Shown one piece after another: positions 29,678 to 36,010 of a DNA stretch of 36,010 nucleotides. Every line of letters starts with the position of its first letter. Position 1 is the first letter of the stretch. A program made the position numbers and the translations under genes. The notes beneath the pieces are model-generated. The model was not told the DNA's origin. It saw nothing but the letters and a program-made list of their open reading frames with translations, and did not search any database. This DNA comes from Amycolatopsis coloradensis. Its GTDB lineage: Bacteria > Actinomycetota > Actinomycetes > Mycobacteriales > Pseudonocardiaceae. The stretch is taken from contig NZ_CP150484.1 in assembly GCF_037997115.1 (NCBI RefSeq), positions 6,832,894-6,868,903 on the forward strand. The letters are read 5' to 3'.

Positions 29678-32333
29678 CTTGGGCGACCGCCGCGCGCAGT
29701 GAGGCGATGGCCTGCTCGGCCCCGGCCGGGTTGGTGCCCCCGCCCTGTGCCATGTCCGGCTTGCCGCCGCCACGGCCGCCGATCGCCTCGGCGAACGACG
29801 GGACGAGCTTGCCCGCCGCGATGCCCTTCTCCTGCGCCGCCTTCGTGGTGGCGACGACGAAGGCGACCTTCTCGCCTTGTGGGGCGAACAGCGCGACGAT
29901 GCCGGGACGGTTGCCGAGCCTGCCGCGGATGTCCGAAGCCAGCGCGCGCAGACCGTTCGAGTCGACGCCCTCTCCCAGCTTCTCCGCCACGACCGCGACG
30001 CCGCCGATGTCCTCGGCCTTGTCCGCGAGCGAGCCCGCCGAGCCGAGCACCTGCTGAGTGCGCAGCTGCTCGATCTCCTTCTCGGCGTTCTTGAGCCGGG
30101 TGAGCACGTCGTCGATACGCGACGGCAGCTGCTCCGACGGCACCTTGAAGGTGTTCGCGAGCTGTGAGACGAGCAGCTGCTCTTTGCGGACGTACTTCAG
30201 CGCGTCCGTGCCGACGAGCGCCTCGACGCGGTGCACGCCGGAACCGATGGACGAGTCGCCCACCAGCTTCACCAGGCCGAGCTGGCCGATGCGGTCGACG
30301 TGGGTGCCACCGCAGAGTTCGCGGGAGTACTCGCCCATGTCGACGACGCGGACGTCGTTGCCGTACTTCTCGCCGAACAGCGCGACCGCGCCCAGTTCGA
30401 GGGCTTTGTCCTTCGTGGTGACGAAGGTGTTCACCTCGACGTTGGTCTGGAGGTAGTCGTTGACCTCCTCCTCGACCTCGGTCAGCACGTCGGCCGACAC
30501 GCCGCCGGAAGTGGTGAAGTCGAAGCGCATCCGGCCCGGCGAGTTCAGCGAACCGGCCTGCGCCGCGCGCTTGCCGTACGCGCCGCGCACGGCGGCGTGC
30601 ACCAGGTGGGTCGCGGAGTGGGACCGCTCGATCGACAGGCGGCGGTGCTGGTCGACCGAACCGGTCAGCGCGCCGCCGATGCCGACCTCGCCCTCGAGCA
30701 CCTCGACGCGGTGCACGAACAGGCCCGGCACGATCTTCTGCACGTCGTGGACCTTGAGCTCGACGCCGTCGCCGAGCAGCACGCCGGTGTCGGCGACCTG
30801 GCCACCGCTCTCGGCGTAGAACGGCGTGCGGTCCAGGACCAGCTCCGCCTTCTTGCCCGCGCCGACGCTCGAGACCGGCACGCCGTCTTCGAGCAGCGCG
30901 ACGACCTTCGCTTCGGCCTGCAGGTCGGTGTAGCCGAGGAACTCGGTCTCGCCGTTGCGCTCCAGCACCTTGCGGTACTCGGACAGGTCGCCGTGGCCGG
31001 TCTTGCGCGAAGCCGCGTCGGCCTTCGCGCGCTGCCGCTGCTCGTTCATGAGCGTGCGGAAGCCCTCTTCGTCGACGGACAGGCCCTGTTCGGACGCCAT
31101 CTCCAGCGTCAGGTCGATCGGGAAGCCGTAGGTGTCGTGCAGCTGGAACGCCTTGTCCCCGGCCAGCAGCGAACCGCCGGCGCGCTTGGTCTCCTCGGCC
31201 GCGAGGTCGAAGATGCGCGAGCCGCTGGTGAGCGTGGAGAGGAAGGCCTCCTCCTCGACGCGCACGATGTCCTCGATGCGGTCGAAACCGGAGACCAGCT
31301 CGGGGTACGTCGGGCCCATGGTGTCGCGGACGACCGCCGCGAAGGCGGGCAGCACCGGCTCGTGCACGCCGAGCAGGCGCGCGGAGCGGATGATGCGGCG
31401 GAGCAGACGGCGCAGCACGTAGCCGCGGCCGTCGTTGCCCGGGGTGACGCCGTCGCCGATGAGCAGGACACCGGTGCGGGCGTGGTCGGCGATGACGCGG
31501 AAGCGGACGTCGTCGGTGTGGTCGGAGCCGTAGCGGCGGCCGGAGAACTCCTCGGCGCGGCCGATCACCGGGCGGACGAGGTCCGTCTCGTAGACGTTCT
31601 CGACACCCTGCAGGATCGTCGCGACCCGCTCGACGCCCATACCGGTGTCGATGTTCTTCTTCGGCAGCTCACCGACCGGCTTGTGGCCGTGCTTCGGGCT
31701 CTTGTCGCCCCGCACGTCCTGCATGAAGACGAGGTTCCAGATCTCGATGTACCGGTCCTCGTCGGCGACCGGGCCGCCCTCGCGGCCGTAGTCCGGGCCG
31801 CGGTCGTAGTAGATCTCCGAGCACGGGCCACCGGGGCCGGGCACGCCCATGTCCCAGTAGTTGTCCTTGCCGTCACGGGACTGGATGCGCTCGCCGGGCA
31901 GGCCGGTGAGCTTCTTCCACAGGCCCGCCGCCTCGGAGTCGTCCTCGTAGACCGTCGCCCAGATGCGGGCCGGGTCGAGGCCGTAGCCGCCTTCGCTCTG
32001 GGGCTTGGTGATCAGCTCCCAGGCGTACTCGATGGCGCCTTCCTTGAAGTAGTCGCCGAACGAGAAGTTCCCGGCCATCTGGAAGAACGTGTTGTGCCGC
32101 GTGGTCTTGCCGACCTCGTCGATGTCCGGCGTGCGGACGCACTTCTGGACGCTGGTCGCGCGCGGGTACGGCGGCGGGGCCTCGCCGAGGAAGTACGGCT
32201 TGAACTGGACCATGCCCGCGTTGACGAACAGCAGGTTCGGGTCGTCGAGGATCAGCGGCGCGCTGGGGACGCGCGTATGTCCCTTGTTCTCGAAATGGCT
32301 CAGAAAACGCTTCGTGATTTCGTGTGTTTCCAC
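29670..32333 (-). CDS. alaS: Alanine-tRNA ligase
   Basis: Charges tRNA-Ala and edits mischarged tRNA. 887 residues, full length. N-terminal class II core: HEITKRFLSHFENKGH, FVNAGMVQFKPYFLG, TSVQKCVRTPDIDEVG, RHNTFFQMAGNFSFGDYFK. Editing domain zinc site: HSATHLVHAAVR (H-x3-H) and CGGTHV (C-x3-H). C-terminal glycine-rich domain: GGRGGGKPDMAQGGG. GTG start at 32333 with aaggac upstream. The upstream genes DUF948 and DUF6167-like, ~100 bp away, may share the transcript. Confidence 0.97.
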   Translation of the reverse strand: METHEITKRFLSHFENKGHTRVPSAPLILDDPNLLFVNAGMVQFKPYFLGEAPPPYPRATSVQKCVRTPDIDEVGKTTRHNTFFQMAGNFSFGDYFKEGAIEYAWELITKPQSEGGYGLDPARIWATVYEDDSEAAGLWKKLTGLPGERIQSRDGKDNYWDMGVPGPGGPCSEIYYDRGPDYGREGGPVADEDRYIEIWNLVFMQDVRGDKSPKHGHKPVGELPKKNIDTGMGVERVATILQGVENVYETDLVRPVIGRAEEFSGRRYGSDHTDDVRFRVIADHARTGVLLIGDGVTPGNDGRGYVLRRLLRRIIRSARLLGVHEPVLPAFAAVVRDTMGPTYPELVSGFDRIEDIVRVEEEAFLSTLTSGSRIFDLAAEETKRAGGSLLAGDKAFQLHDTYGFPIDLTLEMASEQGLSVDEEGFRTLMNEQRQRAKADAASRKTGHGDLSEYRKVLERNGETEFLGYTDLQAEAKVVALLEDGVPVSSVGAGKKAELVLDRTPFYAESGGQVADTGVLLGDGVELKVHDVQKIVPGLFVHRVEVLEGEVGIGGALTGSVDQHRRLSIERSHSATHLVHAAVRGAYGKRAAQAGSLNSPGRMRFDFTTSGGVSADVLTEVEEEVNDYLQTNVEVNTFVTTKDKALELGAVALFGEKYGNDVRVVDMGEYSRELCGGTHVDRIGQLGLVKLVGDSSIGSGVHRVEALVGTDALKYVRKEQLLVSQLANTFKVPSEQLPSRIDDVLTRLKNAEKEIEQLRTQQVLGSAGSLADKAEDIGGVAVVAEKLGEGVDSNGLRALASDIRGRLGNRPGIVALFAPQGEKVAFVVATTKAAQEKGIAAGKLVPSFAEAIGGRGGGKPDMAQGGGTNPAGAEQAIASLRAAVAQVG

Positions 32334-32434
32334 GGGATCGTCCTTGTATACGGGCTCGCGCGAAGGCGCGGGGAATGCGGACAGGCGAGAACGGCGAAGG
32401 GCTGGGATCTTTTCCGGTCGCGGAGGCGACCCGA

Positions 32435-32743
32435 TCAGCCCTCCGCCCGGCGAGCTCGCCGGACCGGGCGCCGCGACGACGCCGCGTGCCTGCCCTCGGT
32501 CACGGGGGCCGTGCTCAAGCCGGTCCGTTCGGACACCATGTCGTGCAGCTCCTGTTCCCGTTCGCTCATCCCGGCGCGGACCTCCGCGCCGAACGAACCG
32601 ACGGCGCCCGCGAGTTCCCGCACGGCGTCGCCCAGGTTTGAGGCTAACCCCGCCGGCGTGGCCTGGCGAGCGGTTTCCGTCGCTTTGCGTGACAGGGCGA
32701 CGCCGGCGACCACACCGACGCCGAGCCAGAACAGGCGCTTCAT
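32435..32743 (-). CDS. Small membrane-anchored protein, DUF6167-like
   Basis: 102 residues from the ATG at 32743, which overlaps the DUF948 stop (ATGA). One N-terminal helix (MKRLFWLGVGVVAGVALSRK), then a helical region (LGDAVRELAGAVGSFGAEVRAGMSEREQELHDMVSE, in part) and a basic C-terminus (RRPVRRARRAEG). A small protein of this form lies between DUF948 and alaS in many actinobacteria, which is the main ground for the name. Function unknown. The start further upstream in the same frame is a shadow of DUF948. Confidence 0.8.
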   Translation of the reverse strand: MKRLFWLGVGVVAGVALSRKATETARQATPAGLASNLGDAVRELAGAVGSFGAEVRAGMSEREQELHDMVSERTGLSTAPVTEGRHAASSRRPVRRARRAEG

Positions 32744-33138
32744 TTGCGGCCCCGCTTCTTCGCCGGACGAGAGGCTTTCGCTTCCGCCTTTTTCCGGCGG
32801 GCCTTGATCGCCTTGCTGAGGCCGTAGGACAGCGCGGCCGTCTTCACCAGCGGTCCGCCGAGCGTCGCGGTGAACACCGACGACAACGCGGACACGTTGC
32901 CGGACACGGCCTGCGCGTTGGCGGTGATGCCGTCGACCCGCTCCAGCTGCGTGTTGACGTGCGTGATCGTCTCGTTCGCGCCGATCAGCAGCGGGTCGGT
33001 GTTCTCGTGCGCCTTGCGGATGGCGATCGTGGCCTCGTCCAGGGTCCGGCCGAGCTTGAACAGCACGATCGCCAGCAGCACGACGAGTACGACGAATGCT
33101 CCTGCGGCGATCAGCGCGGCGATCTGCCCTGCCGACAC
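32740..33138 (-). CDS. DUF948 family membrane protein
   Basis: 132 residues from the GTG at 33138, SD gaggagg. One N-terminal transmembrane helix (IAALIAAGAFVVLVVLLAIVLF), a coiled-coil-like middle (LGRTLDEATIAIRKAHENTDPL, ETITHVNTQLERVDGI), and a Lys/Arg-rich tail (KKAEAKASRPAKKRGRK). This matches DUF948, a membrane-anchored family of unknown role often upstream of alaS in actinobacteria. Coupled to the next small gene by ATGA. The gap 33139-33226 before the divergent-side gene is short and holds only the SD. Confidence 0.87.
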   Translation of the reverse strand: MSAGQIAALIAAGAFVVLVVLLAIVLFKLGRTLDEATIAIRKAHENTDPLLIGANETITHVNTQLERVDGITANAQAVSGNVSALSSVFTATLGGPLVKTAALSYGLSKAIKARRKKAEAKASRPAKKRGRK

Positions 33139-33226
33139 GGGCCCTCCTCAAGGGTCTGCGGTCTTGGTGCCCGTGAGGTTACCGCGCAGGCGGCCGTTCA
33201 GCGGGGTCACCCCACCGGACGGTCAC

Positions 33227-33760
33227 TCAGCGCAGTGACCTCACGACGAACCGGGGAGAACCGGGCGTCGGCGTCCCGCTCTTGGGCGGCGTGGTCTTCG
33301 CCTTGCTGGGCGGGTCTTCGGGCGCGCGGCGGTTGCGGCGGTCGCTGCCCGACTGCGAGGAGGCGGCGGGTGCTCGTGTGTCCGGCGAGGCGGGTGAAGC
33401 CGTGGTCCGGATCGGAGCGGGCCTGGCGCTCGTGGGCGAATTTTCGCGAACCGGCTCGGGCGCTCCCCACGATTCCGGCGGTGAAGCCGTTCGAGGCCCG
33501 TCCGTCGTCGTGGGCGGCGTTGTCGTAGGCGGCGGGGGCGTCATCTCTGGCCCGGGTACCGGCCTGGGGCCCAGCGCGGCGGGCAGGTCAGGCACGCCGG
33601 AGAGCGCGAAGAGGAGAAGTGCTCCGTAAGAGGCGGCGGCGCCGGCACCGATCGCGATCCGGCGGACGACGCGGCGACGGCCTCCGGGATCGGCGAACAC
33701 CGGCTTCGGGAGGTCTTCCCCACCGCCGTTTTCGTCGTGATGCTCAGGAATCACGGCCAT
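33227..33760 (-). CDS. Single-pass membrane protein with Pro/Thr-rich outer region
   Basis: 177 residues from the ATG at 33760 (a GTG at 33784 is also in frame). N-terminal ~40 residues are polar and acidic (MAVIPEHHDENGGGEDLPKP), one helix follows (RIAIGAGAAASYGALLLFAL), and ~110 residues are Pro/Thr/Ser/Arg-rich (PGPEMTPPPPTTTPPTTT). No catalytic domain. Similar short proteins occur near cell-wall glycosyltransferase genes in this order, but none is next to it here. Probably a cell-wall-spanning or linker protein. No strong SD is seen. Confidence 0.7.
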   Translation of the reverse strand: MAVIPEHHDENGGGEDLPKPVFADPGGRRRVVRRIAIGAGAAASYGALLLFALSGVPDLPAALGPRPVPGPEMTPPPPTTTPPTTTDGPRTASPPESWGAPEPVRENSPTSARPAPIRTTASPASPDTRAPAASSQSGSDRRNRRAPEDPPSKAKTTPPKSGTPTPGSPRFVVRSLR

Positions 33761-33834
33761 CCGGGAATCGTACGGGCGGACCACTACGGACGCCGTGTCA
33801 CCATCCGGCTACCGACTCCGAGTCGACCGGTTCG

Positions 33835-33856
33835 GTTCTTGTGACGTTCATGTCAC
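33835..33856 (+). promoter_or_regulatory. Possible PHO box upstream of phospholipase C
   Basis: Two adjacent 11-bp units, GTTCTTGTGAC and GTTCATGTCAC, share GTTC and AC at the same positions. Streptomyces PhoP sites are 11-bp direct repeats beginning GTTCA. They sit 17 bp before the start of a phosphate-ester hydrolase gene, where PhoP control is expected. Confidence 0.45.
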
Positions 33857-33873
33857 TGGGTCAAGGTTCGGGC

Positions 33874-35952
33874 ATGCCTGAACTGTCACGCCGTACGTTG
33901 CTGGGCGCCACCGGCGCCGCGGCCGCCACCACCCTTCTCCCGCCGTCCGTGCACGCCGCCATGGCCGAACCCATGCGCCGGGGCGGACTCGACGCCATCG
34001 AGCACGTGATCGTGCTGATGCAGGAGAACCGGTCGTTCGATCACTACTACGGCAGCTTGCGCGGTGTCCGGGGCTTCTCCGACACGCATCCGCTCGAACT
34101 GCCGTCGGGGACGTCGGTGTTCGAGCAGCCGAATCCGGCGGGCGGCACGGTATTGCCGTTCTCGGTGCGCAAGGCGGCCGAGCTCGCCGGACGGAAACCG
34201 GACGACATCCAGTACCTCGGCGACCTCGACCACAGCTGGAACGGCAGCGGCAAGGCGTGGGCGCGTGGCTGGAACAACGGCTGGATCGCGGCGAAGACGC
34301 CGGCCACCATGACCTACTACGAGCGCCCCGACATCGCGCTCCAGTACGAACTCGCGGACACCTTCACCATCTGCGACGCCTACCACTGCTCGATCTTCGG
34401 CTCCACCAACCCGAACCGGAACTTCCTGTGGACCGGGACCACCGGGTTCGAACCGGGCAGCACGACGAACCGCGCGGTGACGAACGCGGCGTACTCCTAC
34501 GACCACAAGGGCTACGACTGGACGACGTATCCGGAGCGCCTCGAAGCCGCCGGGGTGCCGTGGCAGATCTACCAGGAGTGGGACAACTTCACCGACAACG
34601 CCGTCGAGTACTTCGTGCCGTTCAAGAAGGTCGGCACGAAGATCCTCGCTTCGGTCGAGGGGAAGTTCCGCACCACCGAAGAGTTCTACGACACCCTGCT
34701 CAAGAAGACCCCCGAAGAGCGCACCAAGCTGCTGGCGCAGTTCGACGCCGGGGTCGCGAAACTGACGCCCGCCGAGCGGAACCTGTTCGAGAAGGCCATG
34801 TACCGCAGCGAGCCGGAGACGTTGGTCACCCGGCTGAAGGCGGACATCCAGGCGCGGCGCCTGCCCGCGGTCAGCTGGCTGGTGCCGTCCGCGAAGGACT
34901 CCGAGCACCCTGGCGCGTCCACTCCGGTCGGCAGCGCGAACCTGATCTACCGAGTGCTCGACGCGCTGGCGTCCGACCGCGAAACGTGGTCCAAGACGGT
35001 GCTGCTGATCAACTTCGACGAGAACGACGGTTACTTCGACCACGTTCCGCCGCCGATGCCGCCCGGGAACGCGGCCAACGACGCGGACCACTTCAACGGC
35101 CAGCCGCTCGGCTTCGGCCCGCGTGTGCCGATGACGGTCGTCTCGCCGTGGTCGATCGGCGGCAACGTCGACTCCACCGTGTACGACCACACCTCGGTGC
35201 TGCGGTTCCTCGAACGCTGGACCGGGATCGCCGAGCCCAACATCAGCAAGTGGCGGCGGACCGTCGCGGGTGATCTCACCGGTGCCTTCGACTTCTCGCG
35301 GGCCGGGCGTCAGCCGCGGGTGAACCGGCCCGGCCCGGTGCCCACGCCGATCAGCCGCTGGCGGCCGTCCGCCCCGGCGGAGCAGAGCCTGCCCGTGGCC
35401 GAGCCCGGCAACCGGCCGTCCCGGCCGCTGCCGTACCAGGTGTCGGTGTCCGGCGCGGTGGACAAGTCGGGAAATCTGGTGCTTTCGCTGGCCAACAGCG
35501 GCTCGTCGTCGGCGCATTTCGCGCTGTACCCGTACAAGGGCGAATTCGCCGAGCCCGCGCACCGCGACGTCCGCGGCGAGGCACCGGAACTCGTGCGGCT
35601 GGCCGGTGACGACTACCGCGTCGTCGTCCAGGGGCCGAACCGGTCGTGGTGGGAACTGCGCGGAAACCGTCGCGGGGCCGCCGCGGGTGTCGATGTCCGG
35701 ACGCGGTTCCTCACGTGGCGCTCGGGTGTCGAGTTCAAGCTGTCCAACTCGGGCACTTCGGCGCTGACGCTGCGGCTGTCGTCTTCGCGGTTCACGCGCG
35801 TCGTGCGGGTCGGGGCCGGGCGTTCGGTCACGGTGGACTGGCCGGTTTCGGGCGGCTGGTACGACGTGAAGGTCACCGCGGACGGGGATCCGTCGTTCCT
35901 GCGGACGCTGACCGCGCGGGTGGAGAACGGGCGGACCGGCGTCTCCTGCTGA
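33874..35952 (+). CDS. Tat-exported phospholipase C, phosphocholine-specific type
   Basis: 692 residues from the ATG at 33874. Tat signal: ELSRRTLLGATGAAAATTLL, then cleavage near HAAMAEP. Catalytic domain ~40-500: IEHVIVLMQENRSFDHYYGSL (metal-site Glu/Asn and Asp), GSTNPNRNFLWTG, VSWLVPSAKDSEHP, LLINFDENDGYFDHVPPP, and VYDHTSVLRFLERW. The C-terminal ~170 residues hold two repeats of the DUF756 type (YQVSVSGAVDKSGNLVLSLAN and RFLTWRSGVEFKLSNSG). This is the architecture of non-hemolytic phospholipase C, which cleaves phosphatidylcholine-type lipids outside the cell. Possible phosphate-starvation control (PHO box at 33835). A long hairpin follows the stop. Confidence 0.93.
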   Translation: MPELSRRTLLGATGAAAATTLLPPSVHAAMAEPMRRGGLDAIEHVIVLMQENRSFDHYYGSLRGVRGFSDTHPLELPSGTSVFEQPNPAGGTVLPFSVRKAAELAGRKPDDIQYLGDLDHSWNGSGKAWARGWNNGWIAAKTPATMTYYERPDIALQYELADTFTICDAYHCSIFGSTNPNRNFLWTGTTGFEPGSTTNRAVTNAAYSYDHKGYDWTTYPERLEAAGVPWQIYQEWDNFTDNAVEYFVPFKKVGTKILASVEGKFRTTEEFYDTLLKKTPEERTKLLAQFDAGVAKLTPAERNLFEKAMYRSEPETLVTRLKADIQARRLPAVSWLVPSAKDSEHPGASTPVGSANLIYRVLDALASDRETWSKTVLLINFDENDGYFDHVPPPMPPGNAANDADHFNGQPLGFGPRVPMTVVSPWSIGGNVDSTVYDHTSVLRFLERWTGIAEPNISKWRRTVAGDLTGAFDFSRAGRQPRVNRPGPVPTPISRWRPSAPAEQSLPVAEPGNRPSRPLPYQVSVSGAVDKSGNLVLSLANSGSSSAHFALYPYKGEFAEPAHRDVRGEAPELVRLAGDDYRVVVQGPNRSWWELRGNRRGAAAGVDVRTRFLTWRSGVEFKLSNSGTSALTLRLSSSRFTRVVRVGAGRSVTVDWPVSGGWYDVKVTADGDPSFLRTLTARVENGRTGVSC

Positions 35953-35956
35953 TCGT

Positions 35957-36008
35957 TCCGTGAAGGCCTCCTTGAGGGACTCTGGGTCCTCAAGGAGGCC
36001 TTCACGGA
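35957..36008. terminator. Perfect 21-bp hairpin, AAGGAGGCCTTCAC family
   Basis: Arms 35957-35977 and 35988-36008 pair over 21 bp around a 10-nt loop. It begins 5 bp after the phospholipase stop, so termination is the likely role. Its core arm is shared with 42-55, 24598-24611 and 26457-26503. No T run is present. Confidence 0.85.
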
Positions 36009-36010
36009 CT

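Noticed and set aside
1..36010. Search for CRISPR arrays, tRNA genes, insertion sequences and prophage genes
   Set aside because: No direct-repeat array with spacers, no cloverleaf with a clear anticodon stem, and no transposase or integrase motif was found by eye.

Overview
The window is high-GC DNA with dense genes, many GTG starts and many 4-bp ATGA/GTGA gene overlaps. It carries a shikimate-pathway block next to alaS-ruvX-mltG, a DasR-like regulator with GlcNAc-type PTS genes, a SigL-like ECF sigma factor, and mycothiol-enzyme homologues. This fits an actinomycete of the Pseudonocardiales; Amycolatopsis is my best guess from gene style and intergenic hairpins, not from a marker gene. No rRNA, tRNA, CRISPR array, transposase or phage gene was seen.

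Layout: (1) 0.1-2.0 kb, a small 4-TM-type membrane protein and a convergent, overlapping lipoprotein with a GH43-like propeller. (2) 2.1-7.3 kb, minus strand, one tightly coupled operon read as prepilin peptidase - aroC - aroK - lipoprotein - aroB - aroQ - GNAT/VOC fusion. (3) 7.3-7.8 kb, a non-coding stretch with small palindromic repeats. (4) 7.8-9.8 kb, a membrane protein - ECF sigma - anti-sigma operon divergent from a Rieske lipoprotein; both directions start from near-identical SigL-type promoters. (5) 9.8-13.3 kb, PTS EIIA and EIIB on the minus strand, divergent from GntR regulator - EIIC - HPr, with a dre-like operator between. (6) 13.3-14.2 kb, a serine hydrolase. (7) 14.3-20.3 kb, an iron-box-controlled operon with an Fbp-type ferric iron ABC transporter followed by a 796-residue adenylation-carrier-membrane acyltransferase protein. 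(8) 20.3-26.2 kb, single genes: D-2-hydroxyacid dehydrogenase, mycothiol-dependent-type enzyme, secreted EEP-fold hydrolase, membrane protein plus TetR with two palindromic operators, and a GrpB-methyltransferase fusion. (9) 26.5-33.1 kb, minus strand, DUF948 - DUF6167-like - alaS - ruvX - mltG - aroE. (10) 33.2-36.0 kb, a Pro-rich single-TM protein and a divergent Tat-type phospholipase C with a possible PHO box.

The two conserved blocks (2 and 9) are parts of one locus in many actinobacteria. Here about 19 kb of accessory genes separates aroE from the prepilin peptidase-aroC end. The most promising unusual items are the iron-controlled adenylation-carrier-acyltransferase protein and the self-contained ECF sigma/Rieske regulon with twin promoters. 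A family of intergenic hairpins sharing one 14-bp arm also stands out.
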